Positions 50,718-59,294 are shown, numbered from the stretch's first letter. The stretch: 64,000 bases of DNA from Bacteroidota bacterium (GCA_018818065.1 JAHISV010000005.1:602527-666526), one strand, 5' to 3'. Notes: generated by a model from the letters alone, not told the origin. Program-made: numbers and translations.

Positions 50718-53207
50718 ATGCAGACAGAGATTAAATTATCAGCAAAACTTAGTGGTCTGAAGAATGGCGAAAAGGGAATTATTACCAAAATAATCGGGCA
50801 CGGGGCATTCCATAAACGTATCACTGAAATGGGATTTGTAAAGGGGAAAACTGTACATGTAATTAAGAACGCACCTTTGCAGGACCCTATAGAGTACGAA
50901 ATTCTTGATAGCAGGGTTTCACTCCGCCGCAGTGAAGCCAACTTAATAGAAATTGTTAGCCTGGATGAATATGATACTTCAATTGAAACTTTTTACGGCG
51001 GTACAACAGAAGACAATTTAATTGTTAGAAAAATAGAAGAGCAGAGCAAGACGATCAACATTGCTCTGGTAGGTAATCCTAATTGTGGAAAAACAACTCT
51101 CTTTAACTATGCTACCGGCAAGCATGAACGTGTTGGTAATTATGGCGGCGTTACTGTTGATACAAAAGAAGCCCACCTTAAAATGGATGGCTACAAGCTA
51201 AATGTTACGGATCTTCCCGGCACTTATTCTATTTCTGAATTCTCGCCCGAAGAACTTTTTGTCCGCAAACATATATCCGACAGCCTGCCGGATATTGTTG
51301 TGAATGTAATTGATGCCTCGAATCTGGAGCGCAACCTATACCTTACCTCACAACTAATTGATATGAATATTAAAGTTGTGATAGCTCTTAATATGTATGA
51401 TGAGCTTGAAAAGAAAGGGGACAAATTTGACTATGAGCACCTGGGAAAAATAATTGGTATTCCTATTATTCCCACCATTGGTTCAAAAGGAAAGGGGATA
51501 AAAGAACTCTTCAGTAAAGTTATTGACGTACATGAGAACAGGGATAGCGATGCAAGGCACATTCACATCAATTATGGCAATGATCTGGAAGAGGCAATTA
51601 AGAGACTGAGAGACGAAATCAAAAAGAATGCTGCATTGTGTGTGAAGTATTATCCTCGTTACTCGGCAATTAAGTTATTGGAGAATGACAAAGATTTCGC
51701 TCAGCAGTTGGGTCAGTTTGCTAACACGGGCGATATACTTCTACAGGCGGAAAGAGAAATTGAAACCATGGAGAAGGATTACAAAGAAACTTCAGAAACA
51801 ATTATTGCGGATGCAAAATACGGTTTTATTCATGGTGCCTTAAAAGAAACATACAAACGTAAACCGGCTAGCAGCCGCAAAATAAGCCGATCAGTTGATG
51901 AGATCCTCACCCATAAAGTTTTGGGGTTTCCCGTTTTCATTTTTTTCCTTTGGGCTATGTTTCAACTAACGTTTTCACTTGGCAGCTATCCTATGGAGTG
52001 GATTGATTCAGGTGTGTCGGGGCTTGGAAGTTTTGTTAGTAATATAATGCCGGAAGGTTCACTTCGCGATCTTTTGGTCGATGGAATAATCGGTGGAGTA
52101 GGAGGCGTTATAGTTTTCCTACCAAATATTCTGATACTTTTCTTTTGCATTTCACTGATGGAAGATACCGGATATATGGCGCGTGCCGCTTTTATAATGG
52201 ATAAGCTCATGCATAAAATGGGACTTCATGGCAAATCATTTATTCCTCTTATCATGGGATTCGGCTGCAACGTACCTGCTGTTATGGCTACCCGTACACT
52301 TGAAAACCGTAAGGATAGAATACTTACTATGCTCATTATTCCCTTTATGTCATGCAGTGCACGTTTACCTGTTTTCGTTTTATTCATATCTGCATTTTTT
52401 CCCGTTAACCAGGGACTGGTGCTCCTCTCGGTATATTTAATTGGTATAATGCTGGCTGTATTAGTTGCATTGTTTTTCAAAAAGATTTTCTTTGCAAAGG
52501 AAGACGTTCCTTTTGTAATGGAACTGCCCCCTTACAGAATACCAACCTTACGGAATACGCTTGTGCATATGTGGGGGAAAAGCGTGCAGTACCTTACAAA
52601 GATGGGAACGATAATACTTACCGCATCTATTCTCATCTGGGCTCTGGGATATTTTCCAAGAAATGTGGAGTACTCACAGGATTATAACTCTGTTGTTGAA
52701 AGAATATCAAAAGATAATTCTCTGAGCGATTCAGTTAAAGAAGAGCAAATATCACAGATTGAAATTGACAAAGAATCAGAAAGGATGGAGAAGTCATACA
52801 TCGGGCAGATGGGACATTTTATTGTACCTGTGATTGAACCTCTTGGGTGGGATTGGAAGATTGGGGTAAGTATTCTTACAGGTCTTGCCGCTAAAGAAAT
52901 TGTGATTGGTTCGATGGGTGTTCTTTATCAATCAGATATGGAAGCGGATGAGACTTCAGTAAATCTTAAAACCAGATTACAGCAACAGGTATTTACAAGC
53001 GGCCCCCAAATTGGGAAAAGAGTCTTCTCGCCGGTGGTTGCCTACTCATTGATGTTGTTTATACTTATTTACTTCCCTTGCGTGGCAGTAATAGCCGCCA
53101 TTAAAAAAGAAGCCAACTGGAAGTGGGCAAGTTTTACCATGATTTATACAACTGTAATTGCCTGGTTTGTGGCTTTTGCCGCATATCAGATTGGCAGTTT
53201 ATTATAG
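50718..53207 (+). CDS. feoB: Fused FeoA-FeoB ferrous iron transporter
   Basis: 829 residues. FeoA SH3-like domain (1-82: KLSGLKNGEKGIITKI, FHKRITEMGFVKGKTVHVIKNAPLQDPIEYEI), then the G domain with G1 GNPNCGKTT (119-127), G3 DLPGTYS and G4 NMYDE, then an insertion helix domain and the membrane part with two Gate motifs (FIPLIMGFGCNVPAVMATRTLENRKDRILTMLIIPFMSC and the C-terminal GLAAKEIVIGSMGVLYQ). G1 has Cys instead of the usual Ser/Val, which is tolerated. FeoAB fusion is typical of Bacteroidota. Cotranscribed with the porin and followed by a Cys-rich partner. Confidence 0.96.
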   Translation: MQTEIKLSAKLSGLKNGEKGIITKIIGHGAFHKRITEMGFVKGKTVHVIKNAPLQDPIEYEILDSRVSLRRSEANLIEIVSLDEYDTSIETFYGGTTEDNLIVRKIEEQSKTINIALVGNPNCGKTTLFNYATGKHERVGNYGGVTVDTKEAHLKMDGYKLNVTDLPGTYSISEFSPEELFVRKHISDSLPDIVVNVIDASNLERNLYLTSQLIDMNIKVVIALNMYDELEKKGDKFDYEHLGKIIGIPIIPTIGSKGKGIKELFSKVIDVHENRDSDARHIHINYGNDLEEAIKRLRDEIKKNAALCVKYYPRYSAIKLLENDKDFAQQLGQFANTGDILLQAEREIETMEKDYKETSETIIADAKYGFIHGALKETYKRKPASSRKISRSVDEILTHKVLGFPVFIFFLWAMFQLTFSLGSYPMEWIDSGVSGLGSFVSNIMPEGSLRDLLVDGIIGGVGGVIVFLPNILILFFCISLMEDTGYMARAAFIMDKLMHKMGLHGKSFIPLIMGFGCNVPAVMATRTLENRKDRILTMLIIPFMSCSARLPVFVLFISAFFPVNQGLVLLSVYLIGIMLAVLVALFFKKIFFAKEDVPFVMELPPYRIPTLRNTLVHMWGKSVQYLTKMGTIILTASILIWALGYFPRNVEYSQDYNSVVERISKDNSLSDSVKEEQISQIEIDKESERMEKSYIGQMGHFIVPVIEPLGWDWKIGVSILTGLAAKEIVIGSMGVLYQSDMEADETSVNLKTRLQQQVFTSGPQIGKRVFSPVVAYSLMLFILIYFPCVAVIAAIKKEANWKWASFTMIYTTVIAWFVAFAAYQIGSLL

Positions 53208-53219
53208 GAAAGATTTATT

Positions 53220-53393
53220 ATGATTCAGGATATACTTGTGTTTTTGATAATAAGTGGAACAGTTTTAATAAATGTCTTTTACTTTGCCAAGAGCTTAAAG
53301 GTAGGGGACGCAAATTCTGCGTCCCCTAAAAACAAATGTGGTGGATGCACGGGATGTGATTTATCGAAAGCGATAGAATCGAACAACCAATAG
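53220..53393 (+). CDS. FeoB-associated Cys-rich membrane protein, split by a palindrome
   Basis: 57-residue protein starting at an ATG 12 bases after feoAB. One membrane helix (QDILVFLIISGTVLINVFYF), then a linker and the Cys motif CGGCTGCDL (Cys40, 43, 46) typical of FeoB-associated Cys-rich proteins (FeoC-like), ending IESNNQ. The linker VGDANSASP is encoded by a perfect 11-bp inverted repeat at 53302-53328. The insert of about 9 residues is in frame and keeps the protein intact. Probably a small FeoB partner. Confidence 0.88.
   Translation: MIQDILVFLIISGTVLINVFYFAKSLKVGDANSASPKNKCGGCTGCDLSKAIESNNQ
53302..53328 (+). repeat. In-frame palindromic element in the FeoB partner
   Basis: TAGGGGACGCA (53302-53312), loop AATTC, TGCGTCCCCTA (53318-53328). 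Perfect 11-bp arms. Its ends TAGGGGAC are close to those of the sorting-domain element at 59479 (GTAGCGGAC/GTCCCTAC). It is far more GC-rich than its gene. Confidence 0.85.
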
Positions 53394-53574
53394 AAATAGA
53401 ATGAATCATTGTTCTCAAGCATTTTTCTCTCATCATGATGATGGTATAATGTTTCTGATGAAAGAAATGTTATAATATTACATCAAGGATTGTATTCGTG
53501 TCTTAAGTCATTGATTTAGTTGCCATCGCAGGGAAACAGGCAGGAGAATAATTAAGTTGAAGAGAGGAAATGAG

Positions 53575-54516
53575 TTAATTCTGCTCCTGTAATTTAAGAA
53601 TGAGATCTATGAGTTGACCACGGTGTTTAACGCCTATCTTTTTGTAAATCGCTGAAACATGATTTCTAACGGTACTGGATGAGATAAAAAGACTGTCCTC
53701 AATTTCCTTATTGTTTTTGCCCTGTAGAATCAAGTGAAGCACTTCCTGTTCCCTTTTCGATAGATCAAATTTTTCCTGGATAATAATAATCAGCTCCGAA
53801 CTGATTGGGGAGGGAAGCGGGACAATTGTTTTTACACAATAAATTGTAAACCACCAGACTAAAACTATGTTCAGGTAAAACCTTATCAATAAAGGGACTA
53901 TCTCAAACTTTGTTTTAAATATCGAGAAAAAAATGAAGAGCAAATACCCGGCTAAGAACTGAAAGAGAATAAAATTCAATGACTTTCTTTTCTCTCTGCT
54001 CATTTCTGGTCTATTATTGAAGAGATAAAATATTGCGGTGATAACAATTAAAAGAAAAGGGATTAAGTATTTACTTTTTGTTGTACAAAAATGGATATAA
54101 GAATTATCTATTAATACCACATGCTGACCGTAGATTAAAGATACAACAAGTATTATGATCCAGAAAAGAGCAGCCCCGGTTGAAAAAAACTTGTTAAACG
54201 CAGGAGTAATTCTTTTCCCCAGGACAAGTCTGACCAGGTTAATGAACGAATATAAAATGCAGACAGAGAGTAAATAAATACTTATTCCCCATATTATTGT
54301 CTGCAGCTCACCCTGATATAAAGAAATATTAAGGTTGGCGTCAATATAATCTTCCCAAAGCTGAATGATGATTTCAACATTGTTAAATGTTATGAATATC
54401 AAAACCGCCCTGGAAATAGATTCTTTTTGAGACCTTGACAACTGATAAAAGTAAAAATTAATTGAGGCGCTGATTGCCAGAATTAAGATTTGTACTATTA
54501 TTAAGAAATGTGTCAT
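53575..54516 (-). CDS. Membrane-bound LuxR family regulator
   Basis: 313 residues: about six or seven membrane helices (2-20, 38-55, 78-98, 117-137, 148-165, 185-205, 215-235) and a C-terminal LuxR helix-turn-helix (LSKREQEVLHLILQGKNNKEIEDSLFISSSTVRNHVSAIYKKIGVKHR). A 47-residue Cys-rich extension upstream of the ATG at 54516 is open to 54657 but has no SD and would precede a membrane protein, so it is not used. Membrane LuxR proteins of this type are common in Bacteroidota, signals unknown. It is at the far edge of the iron island. Confidence 0.8.
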   Translation of the reverse strand: MTHFLIIVQILILAISASINFYFYQLSRSQKESISRAVLIFITFNNVEIIIQLWEDYIDANLNISLYQGELQTIIWGISIYLLSVCILYSFINLVRLVLGKRITPAFNKFFSTGAALFWIIILVVSLIYGQHVVLIDNSYIHFCTTKSKYLIPFLLIVITAIFYLFNNRPEMSREKRKSLNFILFQFLAGYLLFIFFSIFKTKFEIVPLLIRFYLNIVLVWWFTIYCVKTIVPLPSPISSELIIIIQEKFDLSKREQEVLHLILQGKNNKEIEDSLFISSSTVRNHVSAIYKKIGVKHRGQLIDLILKLQEQN

Positions 54517-54839
54517 GTGATAAGCTGATTCTGAATTAGATAATCCCTCACTGGAAAAAATACACAAAATCTTAGAACCACACAAACCCGGGCATGAACA
54601 TACATTAGAGAACCGGCATTCATAATTGCAATCGGACAATAATTTACACAAAAACAAAAGAGAAACTTCTTTTGATTCCTTTATTTCAATGTTAAGAACC
54701 GGTACAGATGTACTGTTTTAATAAACGGTACATATATCCGATTGTGCCGGATGTATCCGCAATTTATGTTTCGTTTAGTTTTTTCAAATTCACTTGTTTT
54801 CATAAAAGCTTAAGGACAAAGAAATTGGGAAAGTACAAA
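54517..54839. other. 323-base divergent intergenic region
   Basis: Between the membrane LuxR gene and the DUF5916 gene. Contains GTACA-GA-TGTAC (54702-54713), a second CGGTACA (54726-54732), and one copy of a 13-base direct repeat (54743-54755). No RNA gene was found. Confidence 0.55.
54743..54755 (+). repeat. 13-base direct repeat, left copy
   Basis: TGTGCCGGATGTA occurs here and again at 57043-57055, flanking the DUF5916 gene. The two copies are exactly 2300 bases apart. Confidence 0.5.
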
Positions 54840-57017
54840 ATGAAAAATTCGATTTTGTTTTATGTTTTAACCGGGATTGTCTTTATAACCTGTAATTTAC
54901 TCACTGCTCAAAACCAAACCGGCGCCACGGAAAGATATACGGATGAATATCCAAAAGTATTATATCCGCTTAAGATTTCATCGCCTCCCAAAATAGACGG
55001 AATTATTGATGAACCGATGTGGAACTCAGCTTTAAAAATAAAGGATTTCAAAACTTATTCTCCTGATTTCGGTAGAGATCTTTCCGCGTTAACAGAATGT
55101 TATATGGCATATGATGTCGACAATCTTTATTTCGCTTTTAACTGTGCTGAAAGGGGTGGGATTAAATCTTCTATCGCCGGAAGGGATGAAATAACCGGGG
55201 ATGATTTCGTTTGTATTAAACTTGATTCTTTCGGTGACCAGCAAAGCCTGTATTCCTTTTATGTTAATCCCCATGGCATTCAGGCAGACAGCCGTGATAC
55301 CCGATCAAATCAAAATTTTCAGTTCGACGCACTTTGGGATTGTGAGAGCGTTTTAAGCAGTGAAGGATATACAGTAGAAATTAAAATCCCTCTGAAGAGC
55401 ATACGTTTCCCTCAAAAGGACTCTCTTGTCATGAAAATTCTTTTGCAGCGTAACTTTGTTTTGCAAAATGAATGTGGTACGTATCCCGCAATGGATCCGC
55501 AAAAAGGGCTTGACTGGCTGACGCAGACAATGCCGGTTGTGTATGAAAGCTTGAATGTGAACCAGTTGGTTGAAATACTACCAGCCCTGACGTATTCACA
55601 CAAAGAAATGAATGACAGGGGAGTGATGACTCAGAACGAGAACAGGGGCAAAATTAGCTTAACGGGAAAATACGGCATTACGCAGGATTTGATTCTAGAC
55701 GCAACTTATAACCCTGATTTCAGTCAGGTAGAAGCCGATGCCGGACAAATTGATGTGAACTTGCGTTATCAGTTGTATTATCCCGAGGCAAGACCGTTTT
55801 TTCTTGAAGGGAGTGAGAACTTTACAACTGCAATTGGACCGCGGCTTATTCACACGAGAAATATTGTGAATCCAATTTATGGCGCTAAGTTAACGGGGAA
55901 AATTACCGAGGGACATTCCATATCGGCTCTATATGTAAAAGATGAATTGCAATCAGCTCCGGGTCAATATCATGAACGGGCTGATTTTGGGATATTACGA
56001 TATAAAGCTGATCTGGGTAGCAGCAGCTATATTGGGGGACTTTTTACCGCCAAAGAATTAAGCAATTACAATAACAGAGTTGCGGCATTTGATGGTTATA
56101 TCAGCACTTCAGAGGGGAGCGGTGTCGCTTTTTTAAGTTCTTATTCACATACCTCCGATAAGAATAATTCTATAGAAAACAAGGGGCATGCCTTACAGGT
56201 AAAGTACAACGAAAACACACGAGAAAAATTGTTTTACGCTGAATTTATAAAAATATCGTCATCCTTCAACCCTGAACTTGGATTGCCTGAAAGAACAGGC
56301 ATGATGAGTTTTTCCACTACATACGGAAGAATATTTTATCCGCGATCCGAAATGTTGCTAACTGTAAAACCGGTGCTTGAACTTGTGTTAAGAAAAGATG
56401 ATCTGAGCGGATTATGGGAAGAAACAGTTGAGTTTTGTCTAAGGAATACCTTTGCCAATAGAATTTCCAGCCATTTTCTTGTTGCCTATAACAGTGAGGT
56501 TTTTCTCGGTAATAAATTTAAGAGAAATTATATCCATTTTGGACTTGAATCCCAGGTAACCTCAAAACTATACTTTCTTTTTGATTCTGAGATTGCGCAG
56601 GCAATATACTATGATAATAATCCTTACCAGGGTTTAGAACGTTATGCTTATAGCGAATTAATATTTCAGCCTTTCAGCTACATAAATCTAAGCGCTTCGG
56701 TTAATTATTCGGATTTTTACAAAGAAACAAATGGAGAGAAAATTTTTGATTATTTGATACTTCGCCTGAAGGCATCATATCAATTCAGCAGGCATCTTTA
56801 TTTTAGGGGTGTTATTCAGAGTAACAACTATCGTAAAACACTGCTTACGGATTTTCTGCTATCATATACTTATAGCCCCGGCACAGTCCTGTACCTGGGT
56901 TACGGGTCGATGTATGAAAAAACTGAATGGAGAACCGACAGATATTACCAATCTGAAAATTATCTTGAAACAAATAGAGGTTTCTTTTTGAAAGCATCAT
57001 ATTTGTGGCGATTATGA
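54840..57017 (+). CDS. DUF5916 protein with N-terminal CBM9-like domain
   Basis: 725 residues. Signal peptide (FYVLTGIVFITCNLLTAQ), a CBM9-like beta-sandwich (about 40-240: PPKIDGIIDEPMWNSALKIKDF, ALTECYMAYDVDNLYFAFNC, GYTVEIKIPLKSIRFPQK), then DUF5916, probably an outer-membrane barrel (YYPEARPFFLEGSENF, aromatic C-terminal end LKASYLWRL). The ATG at 54840 is chosen because the signal peptide starts there; a longer frame from 54708 lacks support. Divergent from the LuxR gene, standing alone; function unknown. Confidence 0.85.
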   Translation: MKNSILFYVLTGIVFITCNLLTAQNQTGATERYTDEYPKVLYPLKISSPPKIDGIIDEPMWNSALKIKDFKTYSPDFGRDLSALTECYMAYDVDNLYFAFNCAERGGIKSSIAGRDEITGDDFVCIKLDSFGDQQSLYSFYVNPHGIQADSRDTRSNQNFQFDALWDCESVLSSEGYTVEIKIPLKSIRFPQKDSLVMKILLQRNFVLQNECGTYPAMDPQKGLDWLTQTMPVVYESLNVNQLVEILPALTYSHKEMNDRGVMTQNENRGKISLTGKYGITQDLILDATYNPDFSQVEADAGQIDVNLRYQLYYPEARPFFLEGSENFTTAIGPRLIHTRNIVNPIYGAKLTGKITEGHSISALYVKDELQSAPGQYHERADFGILRYKADLGSSSYIGGLFTAKELSNYNNRVAAFDGYISTSEGSGVAFLSSYSHTSDKNNSIENKGHALQVKYNENTREKLFYAEFIKISSSFNPELGLPERTGMMSFSTTYGRIFYPRSEMLLTVKPVLELVLRKDDLSGLWEETVEFCLRNTFANRISSHFLVAYNSEVFLGNKFKRNYIHFGLESQVTSKLYFLFDSEIAQAIYYDNNPYQGLERYAYSELIFQPFSYINLSASVNYSDFYKETNGEKIFDYLILRLKASYQFSRHLYFRGVIQSNNYRKTLLTDFLLSYTYSPGTVLYLGYGSMYEKTEWRTDRYYQSENYLETNRGFFLKASYLWRL

Positions 57018-57042
57018 GAGTATAAGAATATCAGGAATATTC

Positions 57043-57055
57043 TGTGCCGGATGTA
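57043..57055 (+). repeat. 13-base direct repeat, right copy
   Basis: TGTGCCGGATGTA, 26 bases after the DUF5916 stop; partner of 54743-54755. Confidence 0.5.
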
Positions 57056-57222
57056 GAGACTGAATAGCCAAATTCTGAGTTACCTTTAATGTTTGTTTCA
57101 GTTAACGTTTGAAGCAGGTTTACCGGGGCATAAAGTGTGAGGGCTAATAATATACAAATTGTGTAGAACGCTCTGTTGAAATAATCTGGTGAGTTCAAAT
57201 TAAAGTCTCGTAATAATTGTAG

Positions 57223-57243
57223 AGGAGGGTCTCAGACCCTCCT
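57223..57243. repeat. 21-base palindrome after the sorting-domain remnant
   Basis: AGGAGGGTCT-C-AGACCCTCCT, 10-bp perfect arms, one spacer base. It lies 11 bases past the stop of the truncated sorting domain, with no T-run on the minus side, so a dispersed palindrome fits better than a terminator. Confidence 0.75.
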
Positions 57244-57254
57244 TACAGCTATGT

Positions 57255-57710
57255 CTATTTTAACAAAATCATCTTACGTGATTCAATAAAACTACCAGCT
57301 CTTAATAGGTATAAATATATTCCAGAAGATACATTCCCCGCATTCCATGTGCGTTCGTAGTACCCTGGTGACTGTGGGCCGTCCTGTAAAGTGGAAACGA
57401 GGTTACCTAGTAAATCAAAGATCCTCAGCGTCACAATTGGACTGTCACTCCGGGCTTGGTCCGGAGTCTGCCCGTTTAGATGCTGAAACGAGTTCAGCAT
57501 GACATTACTGGGAATAGCATACCGAATGGTAGTTGAGGGATTAAACGGATTCGGGTAATTCTGTGATAACTCGTAATCTGTTGGTATTCCGTTCAAGTCA
57601 TTGATCCCTGTCGGATCTGGAGTAACAGTTATTGTAACTACAGTTTCATCTGTTCCGCCATCCGCGTCAGTGACTGTAACAGTTAATTCAACGTTACCGT
57701 CAAAAGATTC
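57255..57710 (-). pseudogene. Truncated adhesin tail with T9SS sorting domain
   Basis: Remnant of a gene like the 59295 adhesin. The frame reads ESFDGNVELTVTVTDADGG, then DPTGINDLNGIPTDYEL and a full sorting domain (NYPNPFNPSTTIRYAIP to SRKMILLK). It is aligned with the tail of the giant adhesin (DSFTGNVTLTITVTDEQGG) but has no start: upstream of about 57710 it changes to an unrelated poly-A/T stretch (AGAGACGGAGAAAG plus nine A; 57719-57741) and meets a stop near 57775. Carries a 25-residue loop insert. Probably the 3' end left after a deletion or recombination. Confidence 0.75.
57443..57504 (-). repeat. Composite palindromic element in the sorting-domain remnant
   Basis: About 62 bases with TGTCA/TGACA ends. 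It holds ACTCCGG-7-CCGGAGT (57447-57467) and ATGCTGAA-5-TTCAGCAT (57480-57500). It encodes most of the 25-residue loop (NVMLNSFQHLNGQTP, DQARSDSPI) between the RYAIP and VTLRIFDLLGN strands; about 21 residues (63 bases) more than uninterrupted domains. Confidence 0.8.
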
Positions 57711-57794
57711 TTTCGCGGAGAGACGGAGAAAGAAAAAAAAAGCGAAAATTAATTCGCCCTTGTAGATCTCTAATATCTAAAATCTAACGGCTTG

Positions 57795-58889
57795 CTACTT
57801 GAGCAGAATCATCTTGCGACGTTCAATGTAAGTTCCCGCTCTTAATACATACAGATATATCCCTGATGCCACGTTCCCCGCATTCCATGTGCGTTCGTAA
57901 TATCCGGGTGATTGAGAACCATCCTGCAAGGTTGCTACAAGGTTGCCGAGGATGTCGTATATATATAATGAAACATTTGTAGCGGACAGGGCCGTGCCAG
58001 AGGCAGGTGAAACATGCCGTGTCCCTACAGACGATGGAATGCCGTAACGGATAACAGTCGATGGATTAAACGGATTCGGGTAGTTGTTATCCAGAAATAT
58101 TTTATTCGGGAGTGTCTTTTGGATATTTATATAAGTTACAAGGTTCCATGTGACTAAATCATTCAATACAGTTTCTGAAGCGAGATTTTGAAGGTAATAT
58201 GCCTCTTTAGCAGATAGCATACTATGATAGGTGTTCTCTGAAAGCCTCTCTCCAAATATTGTAGAGTAGAAAACACATGCCCCTATATATGAACCACGTA
58301 AAGCCGGGTGTGCTCCATCTGCGGCGAATAATACTATATCGTTTTTTTCAGCTCTTGCCGTCTTCCATGCCCAGCCTACCGGTGCAATCTGAAGATTAAG
58401 CTGGTTGGCAATGTAAAGTGTACCTGTGTAGATTTTGTTCATATATTCTTCGTATGAATAGTTACCCTCATTTGGAATTTCAACTCCATCTTCTAATCCA
58501 AAAACCATTTGGTAAATGACCTTTGACTCACTATGATTACTTCTTATACCAGCTAAAAGTTTGTTAATACAATTTATCTCGATGTTATACATGTCATCAA
58601 AGGCAGTTATATCGTCGGATTGCAGTATAACGTAATCCCACTGTTTTTGATTTATTTTTGTGTAGATGTCAGATGAATTAGCATGGGCACGGAGTGAAAC
58701 ACCTGGAAGCGTCCACGTATCTACTTCTAAATTTTTCCCCTCAGCGCTTGCAAGTTCAACCAACATACCCGGTAAATTATTTGAATATGTAAGACTATTC
58801 CCGATGAATAAAACTTCTGTTTGATTTTGCGCAAAGATGGTTGTTGTGATTAAATATATTAACAGGAAGGTCTTACTCAAAAGTGTCAT
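57795..58889 (-). CDS. SGNH-hydrolase-like protein with T9SS sorting domain
   Basis: 364 residues: signal peptide (FLLIYLITTTIFAQ), an SGNH/GDSL-like hydrolase (about 22-250) with block I IGNSLTYSNNLPG (nucleophile Ser), YVILQSDD, and block V DGAHPALRGSY (Asp, His), then a T9SS sorting domain (NYPNPFNPSTVIRYGIP to RKMILLK). Probably a secreted esterase or deacetylase acting on a polysaccharide. The sorting domain shares a 50-base identical run with the giant adhesin and carries the longest version of the same palindrome, with a nested 21-base insert. Confidence 0.85.
   Translation of the reverse strand: MTLLSKTFLLIYLITTTIFAQNQTEVLFIGNSLTYSNNLPGMLVELASAEGKNLEVDTWTLPGVSLRAHANSSDIYTKINQKQWDYVILQSDDITAFDDMYNIEINCINKLLAGIRSNHSESKVIYQMVFGLEDGVEIPNEGNYSYEEYMNKIYTGTLYIANQLNLQIAPVGWAWKTARAEKNDIVLFAADGAHPALRGSYIGACVFYSTIFGERLSENTYHSMLSAKEAYYLQNLASETVLNDLVTWNLVTYINIQKTLPNKIFLDNNYPNPFNPSTVIRYGIPSSVGTRHVSPASGTALSATNVSLYIYDILGNLVATLQDGSQSPGYYERTWNAGNVASGIYLYVLRAGTYIERRKMILLK
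57979..58028 (-). repeat. Nested palindromic element in the SGNH gene
   Basis: The same element as at 59479-59507 (GTAGCGGACAGGGC ... GTCCCTAC) but with 21 extra bases (57993-58013) at its centre, encoding seven additional residues (loop SSVGTRHVSPASGTALSATN against SSVGTGHALSATN). The total of 50 bases is 29 plus 21, and the frame is kept. Confidence 0.75.
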
Positions 58890-59294
58890 ATATAATATTC
58901 CATGAATCAGTTATTATTTTTTGTCGGTGAAATGGATGTTTTATAATAATAAAATAAAAAGGCAGGAGGTGATATTTTAATTAAGCGGTGAGATGGTCAT
59001 ATTAAACGGACGATATTTTTAATGAATGACTAAAGAACGCTTAGCGTCAGGTAAAAAATGAAGAAATGTCGGGACAAAAAAGTCGATGCTGCAAATATTG
59101 CTTGATTTGTTTTAAATGGTACTGTTTCAATAAAATTATCTGAAAGACTTTTTTTTCTGGGAATAAAATAATTCCGATTATATTTCTGGCTACTCTACAA
59201 AAATTTTTCTTGTCGATAATTTCTTTGAAGCCGGAAGAATTGAAAAAAAGCGGATATTAATCCGTCCCATTTTTTTCTCAATTCTTACAGATAT
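58890..59294. other. 405-base intergenic region
   Basis: Between the SGNH gene start and the adhesin stop (both minus). No frame, RNA gene or repeat recognised apart from the short terminator at 59243-59264. Confidence 0.6.
59243..59264 (-). terminator. Short terminator of the giant adhesin gene
   Basis: On the minus strand CGGAT-TAAT-ATCCG (59264-59251) followed by C and seven T. The stem is only 5 bp. Confidence 0.5.

Noticed and set aside
54517-54657. Cys-rich N-terminal extension of the membrane LuxR gene
   Set aside because: No SD, unlikely composition, and it would precede the first membrane helix.
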